Assembly: GCA_023159155.1 (NCBI GenBank)
Contig: JAJNNX010000079.1
Span: 86,098 to 150,097, forward strand
Direction: 5' to 3'
Origin: Ustulina deusta
Lineage: Eukaryota > Ascomycota > Sordariomycetes > Xylariales > Xylariaceae
Length of the DNA: 64,000 bases
The notes below the pieces were generated by a model. That model did not search any database, was not told where the DNA came from, and saw only the letters and a program-made list of their open reading frames with translations. The position numbers and the translations under genes are program-made. Below, piece by piece: positions 9,658 to 21,125 of this stretch. Position 1 is the stretch's first letter. Each line of letters starts with the position of its first letter.

Positions 9658-11797
9658 CTACATGGAATTGGACCGCACTCTTTTGATCCGCGGGAACACG
9701 CCGTAAAGTGGCGACCTCGACGCCCCGTCGCCGCCCATCCCAGCCATACCGCCACCGTCAGCTCGAAAGCGGGAATCCCAGCCGCCACCGCCATCGAGAT
9801 TACCAGCGTCGCCCCGGCGTCTGCGATCGGCGCCGATCCCGCTCGTGATATCCGCGCCGCGGTCGGCGTCCCGCGGCTTCCTCCCGCGCCTCGAGGAGGT
9901 GGACGACGACGACGACGACGACGACAACGGCTCCGCCACGCTGAGGTTCATCAGCAGCAGCGCGGCTTTCTTGTCTGCGCCGGAATTCCCCGCCTTGCCG
10001 TCTTCCGCGAGGCGTACTATTGACCGGTTCTCGGCGTGGCTTGCCCTGTTCGCGTGGTGGTGGTGGTGGTAGTGTCGTGAGAGCTGCTGCTGCTGCTGCT
10101 GCTGGTGCTGGCTTGGGCGCGCGGGCTTTGGTCCGTGATGTTCCGCGGCGTCCTCTATGTGCGCCGCCGGCCGCTTTTCTCGCGGAGACTGCGCCGGCTG
10201 GGGCGGTGCGTCGGAGGGCGACGGCAGCTGTCTGTGTGCGGCGGCACCTGCGCGGTGATGGTGTGGCTGGGGATGGGACTGGGACTGGGACTGGGACTGG
10301 GACTGGCTGAAGGCGGGATAGGGTTGGGGGTGCGTGATTCTTGACGCGTTCACGCTGCTCGGATATGGCGATGTCTGGAGATGGGCCGTGCTCGTGAACC
10401 GCGGTATTGCGCTCAGCCAGGGACTGGGGCCCGTACTCTGGTACTCGTTGGGCGGGCGGAGATGGGCAGGCGGGTGTGGTGCGTTGGCCGGGGTCCAACC
10501 ACTGCTGCTGGCGTGGCTTGGTCGTAGGGGTGCGATGGACGGGATTGGCGAGTGCAGAAAACGCGGGAGCTGGCGATGAGGGGGGTCGCGGACCAAGCTC
10601 ATGCGGTCCGCGGCGGGCGAGATCTCTCCGTCCGTGTCTGTCGTATAGGGGCTATTTTCACTTCCCGGGGTCGAAACACACGTCTTCCGTACACGGTATC
10701 GAGGATGATTCCTACTGCCATCGTCGTAAGGAGCACGAAAACCGCGACGGTCACGCTTAGGGCTCGTGTTGCCGTTGTCATTCCTCGATCCAGAACCTAC
10801 ACTCGCTGTACTGCGGTAGAGGCGTCGGTAGTGTTCGGCCTCTCGAGTGGACTGAATCACTATCGCCGGATCTATAACCATGCGGCTACACTCTGGAGCA
10901 TCGACCTGTATGCAAAGAGCTGGGAAATCTGGCCCAAAGATAGGAATCAGTGCCCCCGATATTTTGTGGCAGAAGGTTGCGCAGACGGCCTTCGCACACT
11001 GATAAGGCATCCAGTAACCTTCAGGAGAATGGTTAAACGGGGTTTCCCTTTTTTTTTGCTCATTACTAGAGAAATAGTCCAACGAAACGTACCTTGAGCC
11101 ATAATTGAACCTCCTGTGATGCTATGTGTGATTTCCTTGAGGCCAGGGTTCAAGTTCAACATCTTGGCTGGCGTTGTCTAGAATCGTCAGCATGGTTTTC
11201 CCCGGAGAATTACAGTTTTACCACACCGCTTTTTTTTTTTCTGTAGCTTACTTTGGGATATTTGCAACATTTGAAGAACGGAGTCATACGAACGAGGCCG
11301 ACATTATAGTCCCACATGACCGCGTACTCGGCATCATCCCCGGGGACTTTGAAGACGTATTGAAAGACTGCACGGTCCGGGTTAATAAAGAACGACTCCG
11401 TTGTAAACTAGTGGAGTGACATGTGATGACAAGTACCTTCGAAGCTTTCTCGTCCAGTCTTCTCAAAGAAGTCCTTCTTACCACTGTTGTAGGGTATGTG
11501 CCGGGAATACTCCCGTATCTTCCCGAGTGGATAGACTTGGAAGATCCGTGTCTGGTGGAGCGACACCTCGTCTAGATTCTCATATGGTTGGAAGTTTACG
11601 GCCCCCTTTGGCTTCCCCTTAGTGAAAACTGCCGCGTCCTTGGGCATCTTGTGCTTGGGTATCGCTGACCGGTCTGGAAACGCAGACTCTTCCGCACAAG
11701 AGTCCGTTGGAGACGATAGTTCTGGACTAAGGGGGAATCCATTCCGGTTCGACGGCCCTGGAGGGGCAGGGTTGAGGAGAGATGACAGAGAAAGCAT
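9658..11797 (-). CDS. APSES-domain transcription factor, Xbp1-like
   Basis: Nuclear DNA-binding regulator. In yeast Xbp1 is a stress- and quiescence-induced repressor; the role here is inferred. Exons in gene order are 11797-11437, 11367-11252, 11177-11093 and 11018-9658, giving 640 residues. The APSES fold spans exons 1-4: [106 protein letters not shown] and [16 protein letters not shown]. The long C-terminal half is disordered, with Ser-Gln dipeptide repeats, a run of eight glutamines, a run of histidines and a run of serines, all encoded by simple DNA repeats. The last intron uses an AAG acceptor, which is unusual but the only one that keeps the motif and frame. It is not of the StuA/Sok2 type, because the GYWMPYxCAK block is characteristic of the Xbp1 class. 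Confidence 0.88.
10078..10110 (+). repeat. (CTG)n trinucleotide repeat encoding polyglutamine on the minus strand
   Basis: A run of CTG units inside the last exon of the APSES gene encodes eight glutamines on the other strand. Adjacent GGT units encode histidines. Such triplets often vary in copy number and keep the frame when they do. Confidence 0.75.
10272..10306 (+). repeat. Hexanucleotide (GGGACT)n minisatellite inside the APSES gene
   Basis: About five to six direct GGGACT units encode a Ser-Gln dipeptide repeat on the minus strand. It keeps the reading frame of the APSES protein and lies in its disordered tail. Confidence 0.75.
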
Positions 11798-12059
11798 AGC
11801 GGTGAGTGGTTGTGGGGTGGTGTGTGTGTCTCGAAACCAAGCACGTTGCTACTGCAGGTATACGTTGCGGATGGAGTTCACCACGGACGAGAGAAGGAGC
11901 TGAGAGACGAAATACAGATAGCTCAAGACAACGCCTAAATCGGCAGATAAGAGAGGAAAGAGGATTCCCAAATCTTTCCGAATTTTGACAAACAGACAAG
12001 TTTAAAAGATGTCCTCGCAAGACAGCGAGACGATGTTAGCACAAGCAGACCGATTGCTT
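11798..12059. other. Upstream region of the APSES gene
   Basis: No coding region can be supported. It contains the promoter and leader of the minus-strand APSES gene, whose first codon is at 11797. Confidence 0.35.
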
Positions 12060-12480
12060 TCTTTCCTGGCTGTGCCTAGTCATGCAGCTATAGCTGCAAC
12101 ACACTGAGCGGTGTCCGATACGGCGGTATAGACCGGTGTATTCGGCACGGAGTTCTTTGTCAACGATGTCTTGGAATCGACCTGTGAGAGGAGAGATGCC
12201 CGTTTGTGCGCGCCCACCGCCTCTTGGAAAGGCCGAGTTCTAAGCCACGAAGTGATAGGTGATGGGCAATTCCAAAGCAACTGAATACCATTACTGTCTA
12301 CCCAAGGCGAAGACAGTGTAGTCGGGTTGTAGACAAGGGCGGAGGACGCTGATCGATATCGTGACGTCTTGACGGGGGCGTGTCGGGACCAACACGCCAG
12401 GGTCACCAAACGAGACCTTCGACTCCGTATCATCGCCGACGAGAGCGGTCACAGGCAACTCTAGACGTATCAAGTCGATA
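12060..12480 (-). pseudogene. Decayed coding relic of unknown family
   Basis: One minus-strand frame reads as protein-like sequence for about 130 codons: LIRLELPVTALVGDDTESKV, SFGDPGVLVPTRPRQDV, YTVFALGRQ, then TAA, WYSVALELPITYHFVA, then TAG, and RFQDIVDKELRAEYTGLYRR. Both stops are one C-to-T change away from Gln codons (CAA and CAG). That fits RIP-type or deamination decay of a once open frame. I do not recognise the family. No promoter, start or splice sites can be assigned. Confidence 0.35.
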
Positions 12481-15320
12481 TGCGGAATTCAGGACAACAT
12501 CGAGGTTAGGCAGGTTTCAATAGATTTTCACCAGGCTTAGCCCAGGCCCCAAGAGGGCGATCACAGGCGACCGCATGACGCAGCGGAACTAGCAGTACGG
12601 ACAACAAATGAGTTTGGCACAGCAAATACTCTGTAGCGGCCAGCCCAAACAGGGACTGGGGTTGTTTGGGAGGCATGGAAGACTGTTGACAGAAACTAAC
12701 ACATCGGCAAGCTGCATACTGTACCGTCCTGGTTTCTAGCCTAGCCAGTATTCTGAGCAGGGGAGAACAAAGAAAATGGCCGTGGTAAGTAGATAGATCC
12801 TAGACAAAGATTGCTTGACTCGACACACGTGTACCCGTAGCTGGCACTCTAAAAGGGAGAGGCTTGGATGGAAATTGGCGACTGTGACATGTAGCAGCGA
12901 CATATCCCCCCGCCTGTATCTCCGAGAGACAAAAACACGACGATTGAGCCTTGGGCTTGACCGCCGAGAAGGCAAGTCTTTACTGGTGGGGAGGGCTCTG
13001 TGCTTAGCCGACACCCACATAGCAATGCCTTCTGTAGATTCAACAACTCGACAGAATCTCTCGACGGCCGGAAAGGGATCTATCTACAAGGCACTTGACG
13101 TCGGTGGCATCTGCAATGCATGAGGGGACGCACCCATAACCTCATTCACCCATGTTTCCCCAGAGGATGAGATGCGTAGAAGCACAAGAACATGGCTCCC
13201 GGGAACACAGATGCGGAGTTGTTTCCACCCTGGAAAGACGATGACCCATTCGTGCTCTTGAGTATCAATATACCAGCACACCCCTAATATTCTAGGGAGG
13301 CCAACATCGTGCCCATCTGAGACAAGTACGGGCTAGGCTGAGGCAACTAGCTGGCCGGAAATGGAGTAAATGATTGGTCTTATAACGATTTATAGCAGCA
13401 TAATAAATAGCAATAGCGGCTTAATAGATGCATTTGGGTTATCAATTATTAACAAGTCTACACACCCGCCGTCGCCAAGTTCGAGACTAACCCCAAAGCG
13501 ATCTCCATGAGTGTTGTTTGCTCTTAGAGCACAAGTTTGAGCCCAATGTGGCACCCTCCCAAGTCGATTACGGACGCAGGACAGATCCTCGAGTCGTTAA
13601 TCCCCTGGGCCTGTCTCTCTCAGCATGCCGTGTCGCCCAGCATTTCGAGCGCTGCGGCATGCCGGCATGGCGCTAGGAGGCAGCTCTGGGCCAATGCCGC
13701 ATTACCAGCGCATTGCCAGAAACGGACGTAGCAAGCTGCTCGCATGACACAAGACTTCAAGCACGGGAGACGAGAGCCGTGTGTGCCAACCGACACGCGT
13801 AGAAGAAGGACAAAGAAAATAAATAAACCTTGACATTCAAAGCTTATCGCCTCGTGTGCGTGAGGATGGCAGCAACGCAATCAAGTCCTTAGCCGTGGCC
13901 TGTGGCGTGGAAGAGTTACGGGGGCAGGGAGATTGCCCCACGGGTTCTATGAGACGGGATCGTAGAAGGATTATCCCAGCTCCCAGCTGGTGTGGCAGGC
14001 ATGTGCGAGGGAGCGTGGAGGAGGATCCGGACGACATAACCGACGGCCAGAACAGCCGGGATAATATTAACACCTAGTCTAGCGTGTCTCTACAGCAATC
14101 AAATTCTGATTCTTATCAAGCAGTCCCGTTATAAGCTAGAGAAATGTCTTAGATCGGTAGCAGATTACTCGTATAGTTACGGGCTTAAGATAGTAATAGT
14201 AGGTAGTCTGGAGGACGTTTGGCGATGCTGGCGGTTGTCGTGCAACGGCGAAACACGGCGGTTGTGTACATGATGACCTCGGGAAATATAAATGTCTTAT
14301 CACCCTGGGAAGCGTTGGTGGTAGTAACAGTAGGAATAACAGTCGCAGTAGTTGTCGCACAGGTACGGACAACGGAGCGCTGTGCACTCACGACCCGCAG
14401 CAGAGTCTTTAGATAGAGCCATGTGTTCCAGGTAGGACGAGCGGTCGTGAAAGCCACTTACCTACATAGCAGCGAGAGCTCTGAGGATCGGCAGCAAGAG
14501 CGCCATGTCTCGCGGTTCGTAGGCGCTGGGGAAAACGGGCGGGAAATTCAAAGATTGACAGACATGACATATAGAGATTTGCCTGGCTATCTGTCATCGT
14601 AATGGGGACTTGAAGTCTACCTAGACCAAACAAGTATCCAGCATAGCTGAGGATCTGGTTTCGTTGTTTTCCTCGCGGTGCTTTCTTGGCATAGCCCGTA
14701 GAACTAACCTGTTTGTTTCCCTTGCAGTTTTGTGCTCTTCATACAGTCGGGATGTATACTTTGCATATCAAGCGAGTCGGTTATTACCAGTACTCAATAA
14801 CACACGCGGAAAAAGCGGTAAACCTCCAATGTTGGTGATCTACGCACCTATACAGGCAGTTTGCTTTTATATGTTGCGCACAACAACAACACGCCCCCTC
14901 AACCTCTCCTTGATCGAGGCGAATGCATGTATCCAGCGCACAACAACGATCGAATCGATGCTTTTGAGACACCACATGCAAGCTTCTCCTCTGACCAATC
15001 ATACAGCCATCTTTGATCGTAGAAAAGGTAGGGGTACTTCTTGCCTTACGTCTTGAATCCAATGAGACATCTCGGGCCATAACTTCTTGCCAGGCCAGGT
15101 AGATAGGTACGTACGTACCCTGTCTTCGATAGCCACTTGTGGCTGATCGGCGCAATACTTGTAATACATTATAGGCACCTTCGGTAGGCACCTCCTGACT
15201 GTGGCTGAAGCAATACAAGGTTGGTAGATGTAAACTGGAAAAAGAGGAAACATGATGAGTTACAGGTGCCGAGTGGAAAGGATAGTGTGTGCAGGAACCT
15301 GGAGTACTTTGAATGAATAT
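12481..15320. other. Long gene-poor stretch
   Basis: About 2.8 kb of ordinary base composition without a frame that I would defend. The short open frames seen here (for example 12815-13123, 13537-13731, 14185-14457 and 14664-15056) have no domain-like pattern, and overlapping frames on both strands are equally open. The area may hold an old, fully decayed gene. Confidence 0.35.
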
Positions 15321-15324
15321 GGAA

Positions 15325-16235
15325 AAAGCAACTTCAGACTTGATGCTGAAATCGCCGCTGGTTGCGGGCTTAAGGCTAAGGACTATGACAGCTCTCTGCC
15401 TACCACTTTACGCCCGAAGCCTTGGGCAAAGCCGGCAGCAAAATCAACAGCTAAGGCTGCTAACTTCCACGGGAGGTCGTCGAGAAGAAGATTAAACTGG
15501 CTCCTAAATAGGCGTTATTCGGCCAAGATAGACCAAGAACAGATGGCGCCGACGGCTCCGACCCCGACCCATCCTCAGATAATGGCCTGGCCGCTCTCAA
15601 GAAGAAGATCCTAGTTGCAGAGGAAGAAGAGGATAGTGATATCCGTATTCTAGCTAAGACCAAACGAGCTGCCGCTCCCAAAGCGAGAAGATACGGTCAC
15701 CAAGGATGATGACTGAGCAAGCGACGATATTGACGAGGTGGACGTTGACGTAGACGTGGGAAATCTTCCCAAGACAATCGAAAGCAGCAATCTTCGGGGA
15801 TGCATCTAATACCAAGACTATCTATCGACAATTAGTTTGTTCCCTACGGTAATTATGTCCAGACCCAGAAAGCCGCCAACCCTGAAAACAAAGGCGCGAA
15901 CTATCAAAACCTCCCCCCGACTTCAAATTCGACGACTTCGATAACAAACGGCGATACCCATTACAAGATGCTTGCTAATTACACTCTCACCTCATCACAT
16001 GAAAGAGGGCTTCGCAACGACAATGTGGACAGACAGCTCCGTATCTGACGAGGATATGCCACCCGCCCCTAAAGCCAACCCAAGGCACTGGTTGCTTTGT
16101 CTGAACAGCCGAGTGACGACTTCGCCATGGAACGACAGCGATCTTGCTTCTCGCGCTCTACGACTTCATATCCGTCTAGATGCCAATCAACACATGCAAG
16201 AAGAAGAAGAAGAAGAAGAAGAAGAAGAAGCGAGC
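15325..16235 (+). pseudogene. Decayed acidic nuclear-type protein, possibly a topoisomerase II tail
   Basis: Broken frames on the plus strand yield pieces typical of charged nuclear tails: KPWAKPAAKSTAKAA, DGADGSDPDPSSDNGLAALK, EEEEDSDIRILAKTKRAAAP, DDIDEVDVDVDVGNLPKTIE, KFDDFDNKRRY, SVSDEDMPPAPKANP and ALVALSEQPSDDFAMERQ. They are separated by stops and frame changes. The composition and the order of acidic and Lys/Ala/Pro blocks resemble the N- or C-terminal tails of fungal DNA topoisomerase II, but no catalytic domain is present. The family link is a guess; what is visible is a degenerate coding stretch that ends in a GAA repeat. Confidence 0.25.
16198..16230 (+). repeat. (GAA)n microsatellite
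   Basis: About ten tandem GAA/AGA units at the end of the decayed acidic coding stretch. Confidence 0.85.
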
Positions 16236-17660
16236 TTGGTTTTCGCTCTCGATAATGACCTTTCCCCTTTGAGACTGTATTATAGGATGATATGGCGGAT
16301 CAACCATGGAGAAAGAAAGAGCCCAGGGATGTCTTAATGCTCTCGTTAGTTGTTCTTTGCATTTTTTCCTACTTTTACTTCCGCAATGACGAACTTTTTG
16401 GTTCGTTATCCAGCAACAACCCATTTTCCCTCCACTTCCTTTCCTCTTCCCCCCCTCGTTACGAATACGAAGACGCCGTATGCCAGAGCATATCCATCTA
16501 GCTAGCGCACGCAAAGACAACCAAGTACCCCTGGCTCTCGGCCAGAATGTTGTCTTCATCCTTCGTTACTAGTGATTGATTTAAGAGTATGTATTGTAAG
16601 GAATAACCTCCAGAAGACGAGTCGCTGTCGAACACCCTATTGAGGCTCACACCTAACTTATTTTCTCTTCATATCTTCATATTTTTCCGTATCAAAGACT
16701 CTCCGGTATGAGCCCTATAATTCTGGCTCCCACTTTGTTTATTCCATTGAGTTGGTTACCGAGTGAGTAACAAGCAACTGGCGCCAGGTTCCGCATATTA
16801 CATCCTGATTTGGCTGTCTAGAGAAGGAAGAAGACCACACAGGGACTACTACGACGTAATGTTGCGACACCGCTGTGAGGTAGGATACGCCGATAGCCAC
16901 ATCTTCGATGGTTTGCTTAACCTCCATTTGACTGCCCCTTACCAAAGACAGAGAAGAGAAGTAGCGCTCATCTCTATGCGGCTCGTCGAGCTTCATGTAG
17001 ACAAGGCAAAATTAGGCTTTCTTTGCACATTATTAACCATTACGAAAGGAAGGAAGAAGAAATGAAAAGAGGACTAGCGGGACAATTCTCAGAAACATCC
17101 ATAGCGGAAAAGTTATACTCGTCGAATTACAGGAAAGGATTAATTACTATTGCCGAAAACGTCCCAACCATCAGACTTGATCATACACCCCAACTCCGTC
17201 CTCACCTTAACCATGTATCCTCGCATTCTGCAATCAGTATCACGTTTCTCGCCTTGCTTTTCATCTCTCGCCCATCCATTCATGGGAGGGCCACCGTGCA
17301 AATCAGCATCCCCAAAACCTGTACAATGAACGTTCCTGCTGTTTCAAAAACAAGTCGCCTAGCACATGAATTGCCATGTGCACCACGTACCAGATGAATG
17401 TTTTCACTCCGGGCGCTAGGCAGGGGTTCAGGTTGAAGGTTTACCCCACTACCGTTGACAAAAGAGGCAACAGCATCTGTAAGGATCCTCAGCTTTGATC
17501 ATTGCCTCGAATATTGCCATCTTTCATCTCTAACCATCAAATCATGTCGAGTCGTGTTGCACAAACCAATCGCGGAAACGGATCGTAGCGTCACGGGTAT
17601 GATGTGTACATTTGTCGAAGCTAACGGTCATTGGCCCTGGCGGGCAGCCCAGGCGCCCAT
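16236..17660. other. Gene-poor stretch downstream of rtn1
   Basis: No supportable gene. A small open frame at 16292-16501 has one hydrophobic stretch but nothing else to support it. The right end holds the 3' region of the minus-strand reticulon gene, whose stop codon is at 17661-17663. Confidence 0.35.
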
Positions 17661-19217
17661 TTAAGCGGCCAAAGGCTCCTCTACGCCTTTAACTTCGATC
17701 TCCTCTTCTTCTTCTTCAGACTCGAATTCCTGCTTGGGGGCCTTGGGGAAATCCGTCTCCTTGACGTTAGACTGAGGAGTGGGGTTTGGGACGGGTTCGG
17801 GGGAAGCAGAGCCGCCACGGTGAAGCATCATTTGAGCCTTGGCGGTGTAGTCACCCATATATTGCTTGGTAATCTCGGTGGCCTGCGAAGTATGCTTGCT
17901 AGCAACCTGGCGCAGTTGCTCAGTCTGGCTGTTCAGCATGTTGGAGCCCTCCTGCACATATTGGTCGATGAGCTCCTGGTTGGTAGTGTAGATGAGGGGC
18001 GCTAGGAACAGGACGGTAGTTCCAATCAGGGCAAGACCCCAGTAGGGGACAATCTTGGCCAGGAAGTAGGAGAGGAAAGCGCTAGCTGCAGCCTATATGG
18101 TGTCTGTGAGCATCGGACGTAACGGGCTGAATACTATGACGGAATGACTTACCGCAACGGAAGCGGGAACATTCTCAGCGAATAAAATGCGTTGGGCCTC
18201 GATGACAAAGAAATTGACAAGCTCATGAATATCGCCAATCGCACCATCAAGGGTCTCACGGGAGATAGTGTAATACTTGCGAGGTCGTAGCTGGGATGCA
18301 AGGCCATGACCAAGGATGGCCTTTCCGGTGACCTCGGCGAGCACGGTAATGGCCAGGGCCATATAGGTGAGTTTGAAGAAGTATCGGATGATGTCAAGGT
18401 ATCTAACGGCAAAGATTAGGGTAACTACGCCGGCGTAGGCAATAGCAGACGCTCCTATTAGAGAGGATCGGTTAGCACGCTGTGTAGCTGAGTGTCACGC
18501 GACCAGCTCGAGCTTACGAGGATTGTTCCATGATAGCAATTCGGAGAAGAAGGAGTGGTAGTGTGTCAGAGGCTGACCGGTGGCAGCGGGTTCCGCGGGG
18601 GTGCGGCGAGCATCAGCGAGATTGGAGAACTCGGCACCGGTCTTAGCAGTCTGGTCTTTCATGTTTGCGGCAACGGGGCCTGTCCGGGAACAACGGGTCA
18701 GCGGAGGGGCGGAGAAACAGACAACAAAGAACCAGGGGGATGTTCGCGATGAGCGAGGTTGTTAGCATAAGAAGGGTCCATACCGTTGGCGAGCTGGTTG
18801 TAGGCAGCTTTGGCGTCTATGACAGGAGGCAGAGGTTAGTTTCGCAATGACGTCGCACGGGTTAGCTAGGGAACGGGAGGGGCGCGCTCTAGCTGTATGT
18901 GTGTGTGTGTATGTATGTGTGGATGTGTGTGTATGTCTAATGGATGCTGTGCAAAAACTGTAGCTGCAGCAACCTGGAAGGCAGGGCGTGATGAGAGTAG
19001 GTAGACGGGAGTTGGGTCTGCGGAAGCCCCTTCGTTTGAAACACTGCGATGATACAGGTTAGATTAGCCTGACGAACGTCTTGTATGTACAGGGGACAGG
19101 CTTGGTTCGATGCCGGTGCCTGAACAATGTAGAGCACACGTATACTGAAGCACTGACCTTACTGCCTTTTAGGGTATCAGCCGAGTTGCCGCCGTTGGCA
19201 GACGAGTTGGTAGCCAT
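17661..19217 (-). CDS. rtn1: Reticulon-like ER membrane protein
   Basis: ER-tubule-shaping protein with a reticulon homology domain. Exons in gene order are 19217-19163, 18816-18784, 18679-18518, 18454-18153 and 18092-17661, giving 327 residues. The conserved fungal start of the domain, TGQPLTHYHSFFSELLSWNN, leads into a first hairpin membrane segment (ASAIAYAGVVTLIFAVRY). The loop RPRKYYTISRETLDG follows, then LVNFFVIEAQRILFAENVPA, and the second hairpin ends in VPYWGLALIGTTVLFLAPLI. The tail is amphipathic and then very acidic (EFESEEEEEEIEV). The first intron is 346 nt, much longer than the others, and contains a GT/ATGT repeat. An alternative donor five bases downstream plus a 70-nt candidate exon at 19045-18976 would also keep the frame, but its product looks unlike the family. 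Confidence 0.92.
18894..18936 (+). repeat. (TG)n/ATGT microsatellite in the first rtn1 intron
   Basis: An imperfect TG-rich tract with TGTG and ATGT units. It lies inside the 346-nt first intron of the minus-strand reticulon gene, so on the transcript it reads as CA-rich. Confidence 0.75.
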
Positions 19218-21125
19218 GATAAGCTGCGTGGTTGTTGCGGGTCTGGAGAGGTGATGTATATATAGGTAGGTATATACCAGGTCGCTTGCGATAGGTAGGT
19301 GGGTAGTTGGCCACTCGGGTTCGGTCGAGATGCAGAAGGCCCTATCTCGTTAGGTGAGCATGCGTGTCCGGCAGGTCGATTTACTTGGCTGTTGTTTGGA
19401 GGAAGCATGCGTCGAGATAAAGAGGCATTGCCGCCTGAGATAAGGATGGAGGGGGATTGGAGGAAGCGTACCCTTTTGGCTTCTGTCCCTTTTCCCTTCC
19501 CGTTTCTTCCTTTTTTCGCAGCACACTCAAGCTTGGCCCCTTGGGTGCGTCAAGAGTTGGATTGGTCTTCTGTTTTTGTGTCGGATAGGGTTCCAAGTTC
19601 AAGTTGCGGGAAAGAAAATAAACTGCAGGTTATTATTATTATTATTTTACAATCAAGTGAAGCATAACACAATGACAGGCTAGATTGCGCACCGTACCAA
19701 AGGTGATCAGTCCGCCCAAAGCTGCAGTGGGGCATCATGCCTATTTACAGTGACAGCATGCCTATTGTGGAGGTAGGCACATATATACTCAGCATAGGCA
19801 CTCCCCGCTGGAGCTGGTGCAATGACACAACCATCAATGGCCACCATCAATGCCCAAGTCGTCAAGCTGTTTCATGGCTACCTAAACTAGGTAGGTAGTA
19901 GCTACGGTAGACAGCCTAGATAGGAGGAAAGGGCGAAAGGGAATGACGGCTACATCGAGGTTTGTCACGTGCGCTGTTACCACGTCTGCCGAGATGCCTA
20001 GGTAGGTACCGCACTACTGTACGCTAACGTAGCTCCCACCCCTACCTTCACTGATCGCTTTGCATACTGTAACTGGGTTGAAATCATTTCACCCTGGGAT
20101 CGAGGAGCGTTTCATCACCACCACATCAGCTCATCCAACCTTCCCACCTCTATATCTCATGATACAAGCTCATTCCAGTCGATCGGCGTAAAAGGGGAGC
20201 AACACAACACCTTGCCCAATACTCGTGACACGTCAAAAAAAAAAAAAAAACACGGGGGAAATAGAAAGAGAAGACGGGGGACACATCGCCACACAGTACC
20301 TAGTTATTCTCAACACTGGGAGATGGAAGATGTCGTCACTTGAGAGTCTCTGCCAAGTCGCATGTGAATTTATGCCCACTTCACATCACCCTGTGACCCC
20401 CCACCAAATCCAGAATGATGACGCATGACAGTTCCAAGCTAGCAATCGTCTCGAATAGGTAATGGGGACCGGCATGAATTAAATAATTATATGTATACTT
20501 ACTACTACTACTACCTAGTAGCACCTACATAGGTAGTATGTTGCAGGGAATGAAAGAATTACTTAATTAGGTATGCAATCTGTTAATACGCGCAACGCTG
20601 AGTACTATCTCCAATGATATTCCTGGTCCAAGGTAGCTTTCAAACATTTAGTCTTTACGCCGTTATGTTTGGATGAATAGCTTCATATAGATTCTTCTAT
20701 TTGCAGCTTCATCGATACTAGATATCGACCCGAAGCTTCTTGGCTGTTTGGAACAGAAGATAGAGACACGGTCCGCCATTTGGCACGAGATGTAGGATAT
20801 GGTGTGCATTTGGATATCATTGTTCTATCTTTCTTAGCTATGGGAATGAGAATATGTAGACGGCGAGCAAAAGCAATGGTCCTCTACGCTTTCCAAAGCT
20901 CTTTGTCTCCTTTTCCCTCATTACTCTCCTACAAGAATCCCCCCTATAAGTGTCGAATGTCCCTCGGAACTTTTGTGCATTTTTGGCTCTGTGCAGAGCC
21001 TCCGAGCGTATGCCATGCTACTTGTACTGATTCTTGACAAAACAATGTTGGATGCTCCCTGTTAGGCGTCCGCTCTTTATTCTCGGCATCTCATTTGTAT
21101 ACCAAGGCGACAAAGTAATTTGAAA
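19218..21125. other. Intergenic, rtn1 promoter side
   Basis: No gene can be supported in 1.9 kb. The stretch holds the rtn1 promoter, an (ATT)n run (19631-19647), a poly-A run (20236-20251), and several CCTAGGTA words (19885-19905, 19997-20008 and 20500-20545). The right end includes the 3' region of the minus-strand TBC gene. Confidence 0.4.

Noticed and set aside
9800..10498. 232-codon minus-strand frame
   Set aside because: Alternative frame of the low-complexity tail of the APSES gene. Repetitive DNA keeps several frames open.
10552..11097. 181-codon plus-strand frame
   Set aside because: Antisense to exon 4 of the APSES gene.
16292..16501. Small membrane protein
   Set aside because: One hydrophobic stretch only, no support from context, and it overlaps decayed sequence.
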